DNA of 64,000 nucleotides, taken from Morella rubra (Eukaryota > Streptophyta > Magnoliopsida > Fagales > Myricaceae). Within the stretch, counting starts at the first letter, position 1. Each line of letters opens with the position of its first letter. Below, one piece after another: positions 1 to 11,298 of this stretch. The stretch is taken from NCBI GenBank assembly GCA_003952965.2, contig CM025854.1, forward strand, positions 19,948,111-20,012,110. Reading direction: 5' to 3'. A program made the translations under genes and the position numbers. Under the pieces are notes generated by a model. That model made no database searches. It was not told the origin of the DNA and saw nothing but the letters and a program-made list of their open reading frames with translations.

Positions 1-2064
1 CATTTAGGGCACCCGTCTTTTTGTTCTGATGGTTTAGCATCTTCTTGTAATGTGGCTTTTGTAAATAAATCTGCCTCACTATGGCACTGCCGTTTAGGGC
101 ACCCTTCTTTGTCTGAAATGTCTTTGTTGCAAGACTCAATTAGTGATGTAAATCATTCTAATTTCATCACTGCACAGTGTGTCCTAGGGCTAAGCAAAGA
201 AAGCTGTCATTTCCTGTTTTTAAATCTAAGTCTCAAATTCCTTTTGAATTGATATTTTGTGATCTATTGGGACCATTTTCGGTACCTGATCATAATGTTA
301 GCTGCAACCTATCTTATCAATCGGTTGCCCTCTCCTCTACTTACTAATAAATCTCCATTTGAGCTTCTTTTTTCCTTCAAACCAGATTACCAACACCTTA
401 GGATTTTTTGTTGTCTTTGCTATGTTTCTACATTGATTAGAAATAGGCATAAGTTTGATGCTAGAACCAATCCATGCATTTTTCTTGGGTATCCTTATGG
501 TATTAAAGGATACAAAATTTACAATCTTCATACCAAATAGATTTCTATCTCCAGAAATGTAGTTTTCATGAGGACTATTATCCATTCAAACATTTGTCAA
601 CCTCTTCTGATAATATAGTTCTATCGAATATTATCATTGAATCCACTCTTGACCCACTTTTTCATCCTTCAAATACTGTCTCTTCAACAGAATCTTCTTT
701 GTCTTCTTCATCACATCCTATTGTTTCAGATACTCCTATATCTTTTCCAATTCCTCCAATTATTCTGGTTCCTTTTGCTGATTCAGAAACTTCTGTAGAA
801 CTTTCTTCTTCTGTCAATGATGTTTCTGTTATTCCTATTTCTCCAGTTTTACCTACTTCTACAGCTTGTCCACGCAAGTCAACAAGAGTTCAAAAACCAC
901 CAAGATATTATTGCCTGACTATCATTGTAAGCTAGCTGTGAATTCTAAAGCTAACTCTTCTTTGTCAAGTATAGCAGGTTCCCATCTTTCTGGTCTTCCT
1001 CATTCTATCCATCCATATCTTGATTATGACAAACTGTCAAACTCCCATTGAGCATATGTTCTTTATGTCAGCATCCATACTGAACCATCTACCTTCAAAA
1101 CTGCAGTTACCTTCCCTGAATGGAAAGCAGCCATGGCTAAAGAAATTGAGGCTCTTGAGCTAAATAACACTTGGACAGTATGCACTTTACTTGCTAGTCA
1201 TACCCCGATAGCTTGTATATGGGTTTTCAAGGTTAAATTTTGTGCTGATGGGTCAGTTGAGAGGCACAAAGCCAGGTTGGCTGCAAAGGGCTTCAGTCAG
1301 AAAGAAGGTTTTGTCTGCTTCGAAACTTTCTCTCCTGTTGCGAAGTTTACCTCAGTTAGAATGTTGCTTGCTGTTGCTGCTTCTAGAAAATGGCATTTAC
1401 ATCAACTTAATGTAAATAATGCCTTCCTCCATAGAGAGCTACATGATGTTACCACCCGACTTTGATATAAAGGAGGAGAACAAGGTCTGCAAACTCAACA
1501 AGTCTCTCTACAGCTTAAAACAAGCTTCTAGGTAGTAGTTGAAGTTTTCTGATTTTCTTTTGGCTAGTGGTTTCGTTCAATCAAAAGCAGATTATACCCT
1601 CTTTACTGAGCATTTAGATTCTTCATTTCTTGCTTTGCTAGTATACTTTGATGACATTATTCTCACTAGAGATAATCTTCAGTTGATTACTGATTTCAAA
1701 GCTATTATTGATCAGCAGTTCAAGACTAAAGACTTAGGCAAACTCAAACTTAGGCAAGCTATTATTGATCAGAGGTAGCTCATTCTGTTGATGGTATTTC
1801 ACTTTGCCAGAGAAAATTTGCACTGAATTTTCTTACAGACTCGGGTTTTATTGGTGCTGAGCCAATTAAAAGACCCATTGAACAGAATCTCAATCTAACT
1901 CGTGACACCAGTTCTCTTTTGGCTAATCCCAGAGTATAGAGGCGTTTGGTTGGCAGATTACTCTATCTCACCATAACAAGACTTGATCTCTCCTATGCAC
2001 TCCAGGTTCTTAGTCAATATATGTATCAACCTCGTCAACCTCATTTGGGTCCTGCCCACCGTGT
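1..2064 (+). mobile_element. Ty1/copia retrotransposon, decayed pol fragment (copy A)
   Basis: Broken pol reading frames appear in copia order. At 52-180 there is a GAG-pre-integrase motif (LWHCRLGHPS). An integrase remnant follows ([20 protein letters not shown], about 300-540), then a Ser/Pro-rich linker (600-900). The reverse transcriptase is of RVT_2 type ([24 protein letters not shown], 1133-1465; YFDDIIL near 1645; [17 protein letters not shown] near 1950). The integrase core is missing: sequence reading [18 protein letters not shown] runs straight into the C-terminal integrase part, so an internal deletion is likely. Stops and frameshifts recur throughout. The element starts left of the window. 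Its pol is cut at PHLGPAHR by a CACTA insertion, and the RNase H part is not found on this copy's right side. It cannot move by itself. Confidence 0.9.
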
Positions 2065-2449
2065 CACTACAAGAAATTTCACTTTTAGTGACAATTTTTT
2101 GGGTGGCAAAGTAAAATTCGTCACTAAAAGTAACTTTTCTACGAAAAAGAACAAATTCATCACTGAAAGCAAGTAATGCATGTATGCCTCGTAAAACCGT
2201 CCGGACGTCCACCAAATCCGTTCGCACGCTAAAACTATGCGTTCGCACGTTTAAATAATTTGGACATCCAGGACTGACTAAACTCTTGGGGTTCGCATCC
2301 CCTCCAAATTATCTCTCCTTTGCTTTCATTCTCACCATCTCTGGTCGCTCTTGCTTACCTCTCCTCTACCGCTTCTCTCTCCCATCCCTCCACTCTCTCG
2401 CTCTTTCTCATACCCCCACTATTGCTCTCTGCTTCTCGTCGGCGGCGCC

Positions 2450-2900
2450 ATGGATAGTTTTCCAATCTGCCGAGCCTCGCTCTTCCATTCTTATTTCGGC
2501 TTAGACTCTCCACGAACAACAATATTGCTTTCTTCTCTTTCACTTCACCATTTCTCACCTTTGTGCTTATTATTTATGATTTAATTCTTCATTTTACTAT
2601 ATTTCAATTTGTGTTTTGTTAGGGTTTCGATTTGGCCAATAATTTAGGAATTTTGCTACAGTGGTTCGCTTTCTCGATGAATTCAACCCACCACGTTTGC
2701 GCTCGTCGTCAGTCAGACACCTCGACTTTTTCAATCTTCGGCTCCCCCAAGTGCCGCTGTTTTGTCTAACTACTTCAGCCAGTTGAGAAGCTACGGGACT
2801 AGGAGAGCCCTTATAGTCTCAATGTCTTCCGCTTCGTCTTCCAATCGTCTTGAAATATGCGTCAAAACTTCCATCACTACTCCCAGCAAGCTCGGCGACT
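2450..2900 (+). pseudogene. Captured 5' end of chloroplast dehydroascorbate reductase (copy A)
   Basis: The stretch just before a splice donor reads LEICVKTSITTPSKLGDC, ending at 2900 with gtaag following. This is the N-terminus of mature plant DHAR, just ahead of the catalytic CPFC motif, which is absent because the next exon was not captured. The preceding Ser/Arg-rich stretch (near 2762-2850, SQLRSYGTRRALIVSMSSAS) looks like a plastid transit peptide, matching the chloroplast DHAR3-like class. Two CT-rich 5' blocks (2340-2560) and a possible leader intron come before it. DHAR regenerates ascorbate with glutathione, but this piece encodes no enzyme. Identification rests on recall of the family motif. 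Confidence 0.72.
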
Positions 2901-3374
2901 GTAAGAAATCTCTATCTCTCCCCTGTTTTATTCCATTTGGTTACAAAGGAAATGCCTGAAAGAAAAAAAAGAAAGAATCTGATTGGGCATCTCAAAAACC
3001 TTTTGTTTCGTTGCCGATAAAGTGAATAAGATGTTTCATTGTATTGATAATCATTACAAAGTAATAGGAATTATATTTAGATTTCCTTAAGGTTGCATTT
3101 GGTCTTGAGTATTTGAAATCCATTGCGTGCACTACTGGATTGTCGTCTTTGGGTGAACTGATATCTTTATTCAATAGACATCTGCACCAGTGTTTTATTT
3201 TACTTGTCAGGAAACTTGATGAAAAATCATCAACATAACAGAGTTGAGTTTCTTCCAGTCTGATCTGACGATTTATGTAACTGGGCTTTGCCTTTATTTT
3301 TATTTTTTTATTACTGGGTATCCTGGAAAATCTTGCAAGTCATGATTCCTGTGTTCTTTGTAATTATTGTCATG

Positions 3375-4434
3375 GCACCCAAAGCAGCAAGAGCTGGAGG
3401 TGTTCCTAAGCAACTACCTATTAGCTAGTGGGACAATATCATCACATTCTTGGATTCCCTAATGAGTCAATTATGTGCTAATCATGTATGTGCTAATCAG
3501 GATTAACAAGGCTCATCCGATTGGATATGGTCATTATATAGGCGTGTGAAGCATTCTGGTGTGCCACTTACAGCCTGTGAAGCAGATGTCTCTTTGTAGC
3601 CAGGGTATACATCTGATTTGGAAAACAGAGAAACATTAGGGACAACGCAGCGGGAGAGGGGCAATGAATGTTCATATCTTTAACAAATGTATACCCTTGC
3701 TACATCTGGACATTAAGTCTAAATTAAGGCCTATATAACTCTTAGGCCTCATCCTTGTTAAGTCTCTATGTAGTGTCAATGATTCTGATTCACAATCTGG
3801 CTGGCAGGATTATAGAATGAGTACTCAAATGGTAGTACAACATGTTGCTTGTCTGTTGCATGTCATAGACTCATAGTTGTGATGGGGAAGTGTCTTAAAT
3901 GCATGAAGATCAACCAGAATGTTTAGGTGGGGGAGGGGGGGTTACTAAAACGTGGTTAATTCTTAATAGTCATCCTTGTACTACACTTGAGTGCTTGGGT
4001 CATTTTCTCTACCCTTTTTCTGACATAAAGTTCTCTGATTCAGGTGCCCTCTTTTTTCATCCGTAAGCTAATCACTCAAGTTTTCTCTTTTATCAATATT
4101 TCACTTTTCAACAGGTAATCATTATTTTTGGAGTTCTATGTTACGTCCTTGAATGATCAAAACATTTTTGTAGTGAGTTGGTTTTCTTTTTCTTTGGTTG
4201 TGGGTGTTGTAGTCTACTCCTGAGACACGAATGTTGCACATTTTCAAATGGGGAATATGTGAAATCTGGACTAGCAGAATTAGAGAAGTGGATAGTCGGT
4301 GCAACAGAGGAGGTACATAAATCTTTGCATTTCTTGGCATGTTAGGTTTTGCAGTGGTTGAATCCTATGCTTTCAGGTCCTGAATCTTTGCCTAAACTGT
4401 AGCATGCAGGAACCTCATGGCACGAGCTAAATGT
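3375..4434 (+). pseudogene. Captured myosin XI tail (DIL/globular tail) gene fragment (copy A)
   Basis: Four exons with introns can be followed. Exon 3375-3485 reads APKAARAGGVPKQLP and FLDSLMSQLCANH. Exon 4044-4114 reads VPSFFIRKLITQVFSFINI. Exon 4213-4312 reads [20 protein letters not shown] start of an exon near 4403-4434 reads HAGTSWHELN. This order and wording match the globular tail (dilute domain) of plant myosin XI, the motor of cytoplasmic streaming; the tail binds cargo. The motor head is absent. The first exon has a stop (TAG where copy B reads CAG) and its 3' splice AG is mutated relative to copy B. It is therefore a transposon-borne pseudogene fragment. Retained introns point to DNA-level capture rather than retroposition. 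Confidence 0.8.
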
Positions 4435-4467
4435 TTGCCTCTTTTAACTGTTTACTTTGACCAGGCT

Positions 4468-4612
4468 GGGACTGGTTTTGGTGCAATGCTTAGTGCAGTT
4501 CGTGGTTTCAATACAGGTATATTGGTGTGCCTTCGTATTTAAAAACTCTTTTCTGATGTATACAAAGTTCTTAGTGCTCCTTGGTTTCAGGGATCCCGTA
4601 TCTTCAAAATCA
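4468..4612 (+). pseudogene. Captured exon of an unidentified host gene (copy A, cut)
   Basis: After a good acceptor (ttgaccag) an exon-like piece reads AGTGFGAMLSAVRGFNT and ends at a gtatat donor. A second piece starting DPVSSKS is cut at 4612 by the rearrangement breakpoint. The reading is Gly/Ala-rich and membrane-like. It does not continue the myosin tail, so it probably comes from a third captured gene. I do not recognise the family. Confidence 0.4.
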
Positions 4613-4960
4613 TGGACGTTGTGTGTTTCTATTGTGCTCACTGTAAACAATATTGCCATGGATTCGCCTATGAATTAGTTGAAGACGACGAGGAATTCAT
4701 GGACGTTGTGTGTTTCGCACTTCAGGAAACCCTTAAGCATCAGGGTCACCAACACCCCCTCTTCTTGTCTCTGGAATTTAGTCGAAAATGAAAAAGCCTG
4801 TGATGATAGCTCTCAGACTCAGACAATAGTGATCTTCTTGTATGCTCTGATTGTGACTTCGCCTTGGATTATTTTAGATGTGCAACTCTTCCACTCACAG
4901 TTAGCCATAAGTACGACAAGCATCTTCTCAAACTTACGTACACTGTTGAAGTTAGGCAGC
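4613..4960 (+). pseudogene. 3' fragment of a DC1 (C1-like zinc finger) gene
   Basis: The reading VCFYCAHCKQYCHGFAYEL, then FMDVVCFALQETLKHQGHQ and HPLFLSLE, and further on CSDCDFALDYFRCATL with HKYDKHLLKLTYTVE, is the Cys/His spacing of the C-terminal half of plant DC1-domain proteins. There is a TGA near 4788 and a frame change between the blocks, so it is broken. A 19-bp direct repeat (CATGGACGTTGTGTGTTTC, from 4611 and from about 4698) lies at its start, next to the junction with the CACTA fragment. It belongs with the DC1 gene at 6949: together they look like neighbours from a DC1 array, the first gene lacking its 5' part and the second its 3' part. Confidence 0.7.
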
Positions 4961-6120
4961 TATATTGGTTTTCAGCTATCTTGGAAATACACTCAATGGA
5001 GAAATTTTGGCAGCTATCTTGGTTTTCAGCTGTATTTTTACAGCTTATTTATTTTGGATATTTTGCTTGTCCTCCATAAATTTGGTTCCTACAAAAGGGG
5101 TGGCTGATCTCAATGTGTGTCTGCAATTTCAACTTTTAAATAAACTTGTAAAATCGGAATCTTGCGCATGTTCTGATATTCCTACTAGTAATTGGTTTCA
5201 GGAAAACTTGTCCCAAAAAGAGAAAAAATGGTTCCAGGAAATTATTCCTTAAGATCTCTGAAATATATTTCAATCACTAGTTGTTTTGGCTTGACAACTT
5301 CCTCGATCTCAACTTTTGTTTTACAAATTCTCATCTTTATTACTGGTTAAGTTTTGTTTGATTTTTGTTATTTTGCGTTCTGTACTAGTCGGTAGGTAAG
5401 ATAATCGAAACAGGATTTATTCTAATTTTTTTTTGGGTAAACCAGTTTTTGACGGGCCTTGTGAGGTTATGGCCCATGGTCTTTAAACTGCCAGGATTGG
5501 TCTTATAGCGATGAAAATAAACTCCTAATTGGGTCCCTAGAAAAATACATCTGAAGATAACTGTTGGGCTATTAAATAGACAATTCCACCATCGGTATAA
5601 GTTGGGCCTAGACGTTGTTTGTGGCTTCGGAACCCAAACCCGATTCACGCCTAAAGAGTGAGTGAGAACAGTATACAATGATAATTCTTTGGGAGAAGGA
5701 CATGATGATCAACCTTTAAATCAATTTTTACTTGAAATAAGTTTAAAGTTAGTATTTTTTTTTTTTTTTGCCTTTAATTTCTTGAGTTTTCAAGCAATAA
5801 ACTTGGGCTTCGCATTCAGTAAGATGGAAAAGATTATAGTTATGAAGAAATATTTTGTAATAAGATACATTTTAGGAAGTATCCTATGGTGGAAGGCCCA
5901 ATCTCACCAAATGGAAATACTTTCCGAGTTCAATTCATGCTCTGCTTTTGTCTTATAACTCTCGTGATTTACACCAATTCAAAGAAAGGTTGTCTTATAA
6001 CTCTCGCGATTTAAATTTATTGACTTGTTGCCATCGTCTTAGTTTATGCATATGGGGTCTATTTTCAGTTCATATGGATCGAAGAACAGTTCGCTGAGGC
6101 CACCATCTCTGGACTCTGAA
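4961..6120. other. Spacer between the two DC1 gene pieces
   Basis: No gene is recognised here. It holds an imperfect short repeat (GGCAGCTATnTTGGTTTTCAGCT, at about 4959 and 5009) and AT-rich DNA. Open frames are short and show no family motif. It is best read as the intergenic space after the first DC1 gene. Confidence 0.5.
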
Positions 6121-6948
6121 TTAGACATATGGGCTAAGAAAAAGATTGAAGCAAAGAATATATTCAAGACAATCAGGCAGGAAGAAGAAAAGAGACGAAG
6201 AAAGTACTAAAAGAGAGAGAGGAGGAACAAGAAAAGAATCCGCAAAGAGTTGCAGCTTGGTGCTTGAAGCCTCAAAAGAGATGCTGATGAAGAAGGTATT
6301 AAGGCCTTGTGGTTGAAGCCTTAAAGAGAGAGACGCGAAAGTTAGAGGATAAAAGAAGACGAAAGAAACAATGGGCATCACACCTGCTTTTCCAATCCGA
6401 TGGCTTCACCATGTCAATTGTCTAAAACACGGAAGCAGAGAGAGATAATAAAAGGGGAGGGGAAGAAAGAAGAAAATATTCCACAAATGATCCGAAGAAA
6501 TGAAAAGAAAAGAATCCGTAAGGAAGGAAGGAAGAAGAAGAAGAAAGAATCCGTAAATGATCAGAAATAAAAGGAAATAAAAGAATCCACAAGGCAGAGG
6601 GGCTTGTCCCTGGTGCCTGAAGCCTTTAACAGAGGGCTTGCGAGGAACGGGAATGGAATAATATTGAAAACGGTAAGGAATGTGCAAACCCGCCTATAAA
6701 ACTATTGACAACGGCAGCCTCAAAGTGCACAGAGAAACTAATTTACGTATAGAGAGAGAGAGAGAGAGAGAGAGATTGTGCGACAGATAAGTGAGAAACA
6801 ATTTGCAGCCGCTGGTAAACCTTTTGTCCAGAGTCATTTTATGATATCTCCCACTACAATTTGATTTTCTGGATTAATCTTATCTAATACCTCTTCCTGT
6901 ATATGAGCAGCTTCTGTCTCCGTCTCTGTGGAAGATATCTTTGAGGAG
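6121..6948. other. Purine-rich tract and GA microsatellite upstream of the DC1 gene
   Basis: From about 6130 to 6720 the plus strand is strongly biased to A and G (runs such as gaagaagaagaaagaa). It contains an imperfect internal repeat: the sequence around 6220-6330 (aagaatccgcaaagag... gcttg) recurs with variation near 6500-6630. A pure GA repeat lies near 6752-6776. It probably spans the promoter and 5' leader of the DC1 gene. No clear TATA box was assigned. Confidence 0.5.
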
Positions 6949-8061
6949 ATGAGTGAGAGAAGATATTTCCATCACGATCATCCATTGGTCTTTAGGACAG
7001 ATCTGGGAGATGATGTCAAGGAGGAAGATGTTTGCTCGAAGTGCAAGAGAGAAATAGGGAAGTTTTATCGTTTCTTCAAATGTTCAGAATGCCATTTCTG
7101 CATTCACTTAGGGTGCATTGGCCAACACTTTTACACAGGCTTCTTCCAGCCATACAAAACCTTTACTTTTCATTTCAGCCACGAGGATCCCTTGGTCTCA
7201 ATAGAAGAGCTGGAAAATGATGAAACGGAGAAATTAGTTAATTGCTGGGGGTGCAAGGAACAAATCCTGGGCCCCGGTTTCAAATGCTTCTACTCCTATT
7301 GTGGATACTTCCTTCATAAATCATGCACCGAGTTGGCCCACGAGATACAACATCCCTTGCACCCAGATCACCATATGACCCTTGTTACCAGCTCTGAAGC
7401 ACTGCATTCTTGCTCATGTGATTTTTGCGGTAAAGATCTTATGAGCTTCTTCTATGAGTGCCGTGATTGTCGAGATTTCGGCCTCGATATCAAATGTGCT
7501 TCCTTGCGAACTAGCAAGGATGATTATCACCAGCATGCATTTGTCTCCTTACCGAAGCAGATCCAATTCGCTTGTGACAACTGCGGTAAGGAAAGCAAGG
7601 ATTGCGGACTTAAGATCTGTGGCATATGTCGACTGTTGATTCACACCACGTGTGATAGATTTTCACGCACCATCAAAATCAGGTTTCATCACCACTTCCT
7701 TTCTCTCACATATTATCTTCATCAAGTCGAGGAGCGTGCCGACATATTATGTGAAGTCTGTCGTAGACCAGTGAAAAAAAACTATGCAGGTTACTATTGT
7801 CAGAAATGTAATTATGGTACTGTCCATTTGGAATGCGCGGCGCAGTATGAGCGGGGAGGAACAGACGAGTCGGTGCCCCAAAATTCCATTAAGTACATAA
7901 CTGAGTTAATCGACGATGCCAATCTAGCAGAGAAGGAAAGAGGTCGGCCTCGGGAGATCCAACACTTCAGTGACGAACATGACTTAATTCTCAATGACGA
8001 GGATGAGGAGGTCAAGACTCAATTAGTGATGTATATCATTCTAATGTTCATCACTGCATAG
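6949..8061 (+). pseudogene. DC1-domain (C1-like zinc finger) protein gene, 3' end replaced by copia DNA
   Basis: One long intact frame reads MSERRYFHHDHPLVFRTD... with five C1-like units of the form H-HxL ... CxxC ... CxxC ... H-C. They include CSKCKREI/CSECHFCIHLGC, CWGCKEQI/GYFLHKSC, CDFCGKDL/CRDCRDFGLDIKC, CDNCGKES/CGICRLLIHTTC and CEVCRRPV/CQKCNYGTVHLEC. The family is large in plants, is suspected of binding metal and possibly lipid, and has been linked to stress responses; no reaction is known. The frame could begin upstream at a GTG, but the ATG at 6949 gives the usual family start. At about 8013 the gene passes into copia DNA, so the last residues (about 16) are transposon-encoded and the frame stops at 8059-8061. 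Usual family members go on with more fingers, so this is a 3'-truncated gene; whether it is expressed is unknown. Confidence 0.8.
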
Positions 8062-9940
8062 TGTGTCCTAGGGCTAAGCAAAGAAAGCTGTCATTTCCTG
8101 TTTTTAAATCTAAGTCTCAAATTCCTTTTGAATTGATACTTTGTGATCTATTGGGACCATTTTCGGTACCTGATCATAATGTTAGCTGCAACCTATCTTA
8201 TCAATCGGTTGCCCTCTCCTCTACTTAATAATAAATCTCCATTTGAGCTTCTTTTTTCCTTCAAACCAGATTACCAACACCTTAGGATTTTTTGTTGTCT
8301 TTGCTATGTTTCTACATTGATTAGAAATAGGCATAAGTTTGATGCTAGAACCAATCCATGCATTTTTCTTGGGTATCCTTATGGTATTAAAGGATACAAA
8401 ATTTACAATCTTCATACAAATAGATTTCTATCTCCAGAAATGTAGTTTTCATGAGGACTATTATCCATTTAAACATTTGTCAACCTCTTTTGATGATATA
8501 GTTCTATCGAATATTTTCAATGAACCCACTCTTGACCCACTTTTTCATCCTTCAAATACTGTCTCTTCCACATAATCTTCTTTGTCTTCTTCATCACATC
8601 CTATTGTTTCATATACTCCTATATCTTTTCCAATTCCTCCAATTATTCTGGTTCTTTTTGCTGATTCAGAAACTTTTGTAGAACTTTCTTCTTCTGTCAA
8701 TGATGTTTCTGTTATTCCTATTTCTCTAGTTTTACCTACTTTTACAGCTTGTCCACGCAAGTCAACAAGAGTTCGAAAACCACCAAGATATTTGCCTGAC
8801 TATCATTGTAAGCTAGCTGTGAATTCTAAAGCTAACTCTTCTTGGTCAAGTGTAACAAGTTCCCATCTTTCTGGTCTTCCTCATTCTATCCTTCCATATC
8901 TTGACTATGACAAACTGTCAGACTCCCATCGAGCATATATTCTTTCTGTCAGCATCCATACTGAACGATCCACCTTCAAAATTGTTGTTACCTTCCCTGG
9001 AAGCAGCCATGGCTAAAGAAACTGAGGCTCTTGAACTAAATAACACCTGGACAGTATGGACTTTACTTGCCAGTCATACCCAAATAGCTTGTAAATGGGT
9101 TTACAAGGATAAATTTCGTATTGATGGGTCAGTTGAGAGGCACAAAGCCAGGCTGGTTGCAAAGGGCTTCACCCAGAAAGAAGGTTTTGTCTACTTTGAA
9201 ACTTTCTCCCCTGTTGCAAAGTTAACCTCGGTTAGAATGTTGCTTGCTGTGGCTGCTTCTAGAAAATGGCATTTACATCAACTTGATGTAAATAATGCCT
9301 TCCTTCATAGGGAGCTACATCAAGATATTTACATGATGTTACCACCCGACTTGATATAAAGGGGGAGAATAAGATCTGCAAACTCAACAAGTCTCTATAC
9401 AGCTTAAAACAAGCTTCTAGGCAGTAGTTCTTGAAGTTTTCTGATTCTCTTTTGGCTAGTGGTTTCGTTCAATCAAAAGCAGATTATACCCTCTTTACTG
9501 AACATTTAGATTCTTCATTTCTTGCTTTGCTAGTATACTTTGATGACATTATTCTCACTAGAGATAATCTTCAGTTGATTACTGATTTCAAAGCTATTAT
9601 TGATCAGAAGTTCAAGACTAAAGACTCAGGCAAACTCAAACTTAGGCAAGCTATTATTGATCAGAGGTAGCTCATTCTGTTGATGGTATTTCACTTTGCT
9701 AGAGAAAATTTGCACTGAATTTTCTTACAGAGCTAAGCCAATTAAAACACCCATTGAATAGAATCTCAAACTAACTCGTGACACCGGTTCTCTTTTGGCT
9801 GATCCCACAGTGTAGAGGCGTTTGGTTGGCAGATTACTCTATCTCACCATAACAAGACCTGATCTCTCCTATGCACTCCAGGTTCTTAGTCAATATATGG
9901 ATCAACCTCGTCAACCTCATTTGGGTCCTGCCCACCGTGT
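8013..9940 (+). mobile_element. Ty1/copia fragment (copy B), pol part left of the CACTA insertion
   Basis: This is a near-duplicate of 130-2064, with the same integrase remnant, Ser/Pro-rich linker and RVT_2 reverse transcriptase ([40 protein letters not shown]). It starts in the middle of the copia pol, joined to the DC1 frame, so it lacks the 5' LTR and gag. Stops and frameshifts differ in places from copy A, so the copies have diverged since duplication. The pol breaks at PHLGPAHR where the CACTA element sits and resumes at 15570. Confidence 0.9.
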
Positions 9941-10113
9941 CACTACAAGAAATTTCACTTTTAGTGACAATTTTTTGGGTGGCAAAGTAAAACTCGTCAC
10001 TAAAAGTAACTTGAACAAATTCATCACTGAAAGCAAGTATGTCTCGTAAAATCGTTCGAATGTCCACTAAATCCGTTGGCACGATAAAACTATGCGTTCG
10101 CACGTTTAAATAA

Positions 10114-11039
10114 GGAAAAAATACACTTTTCACCCACAAACTATGATTAGTGACACATTGCATTGCACTCTAAATTACCATCTTTAAGATATTGCACCCT
10201 CAAACTACTAATATATAACTTTGCACCCTAAATTACCCACTTTGACACATTACACTCTCCAACTACTAATATAAAACACTTTGCACCTCCATTTGACAAT
10301 AATATTATGAGAAATTAATGAATTGACAATAATATTTAAGGGTATTATCGTTATTTTAGTTTAAAAATTTGATAAAGGATGTAAAGTTTTAAAAATTAGT
10401 GGTTAGAGAATATAAGAGCATTCCTAGCAAGTTCTCTATTCTAACATTTTGGTTAGAATAGAGAACCAATTTTAATAAAAAAGTCAAAAAAACCATGTAG
10501 CAGCTTATCTATTATAACAAACTTTAACAAAAAATTTGAAAATGTGAACAGTGGTTCTCTATATTTAGAGAACCACTGTTCACTTCACTATCTTAAAATA
10601 TTAATATTTATTTTTCTTTATTTTTTATTTTTTTCTTCTCTCACGCTCTCCTTCTTTTTTATTTTCTTTTTATTTGTTTTTCTTTTCTTCCTTTAGATCT
10701 CACGTTCTCCCTTTATTTTATTTTTTATTTTTTTTTTTTCTTACTCCCATATTTTAAAATAAATATTTAAAAATATAAATATTTAAAAATATAAATATTA
10801 GAGAAAGAATCTTTAAAAAGTAATATTTAAATAGAATAATAAAAAATAGATAATTAAAATAGAGAAGCTATTAGAAGCATTTTTAAAATTAATAGTTAAA
10901 ATAAAGAAGTGTACTTTTTAATTAAAATAAAGAGTTAAATTTAAAAAAATTATTAAAACTCTAATATATTAAAATTAATAATTTAAAACATAAAATATAA
11001 AATATATAGTAAGTCATCGGTGAAAAGTATATTTTTTCT
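10114..11039. mobile_element. Mutator-like MITE inserted in the CACTA element
   Basis: The ends are inverted repeats of about 20 bp: GGAAAAAATACACTTTTCAC at the left, and at the right end the complement of AGAAAAAATATACTTTTCAC. Flanking 9-bp direct repeats TTTAAATAA lie at 10105-10113 and 11040-11048. A 9-bp duplication is the hallmark of Mutator-type elements. The interior is very AT-rich and has no coding capacity. Copy A has no such element at the equivalent site, so it inserted after the duplication, or copy A lost it. Confidence 0.8.
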
Positions 11040-11298
11040 TTTAAATAATGTCAACTCCCGTCACCAAAACAACCGGTTCGCACGTTGAAAAAATGTTTGG
11101 ACATCCGAGACTGATTAAACTCTTCGGGTTCGCATCCCCTCCAAATTCTCTCTCCTTTGCTTTCATTCTCACTATCTCTGGTCGCTTTTGCTTACCTCTC
11201 CTCTACCGCTTCTCTCTCTCATCCCTCCTCTCTCTCGCTCTTTCTCATACCCGCACTGTTACTCTCACCTCCTCTCTCTACTTCTCGTCGGCGGCGCC

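Larger units (their letters stand above)
2065..4612 (+). mobile_element. CACTA transposon, left part only (copy A), with captured host gene pieces
   Basis: The element begins with CACTACAAGAAATTTCACTT directly after the TGT at 2062-2064, inside the copia pol. The complete sister copy at 9941-15566 shows the same left end at the same target. Behind the terminus come short subterminal repeats, including the palindrome CGTCCGGACG at 2198-2207. Pieces of host genes with introns follow. Identity with the sister copy stops abruptly at 4612, so this copy is truncated and has no right end. No transposase was seen, so it is a non-autonomous, Pack-type element. It lacks the 926-bp MITE present in the sister copy. 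Confidence 0.85.

Noticed and set aside
2286..2584. Overlapping frames in CT-rich DNA near the DHAR piece
   Set aside because: Ser/Leu/Pro-rich frames in both phases reflect the pyrimidine-rich 5' leader. The equivalent ATG is ATA in the sister copy.
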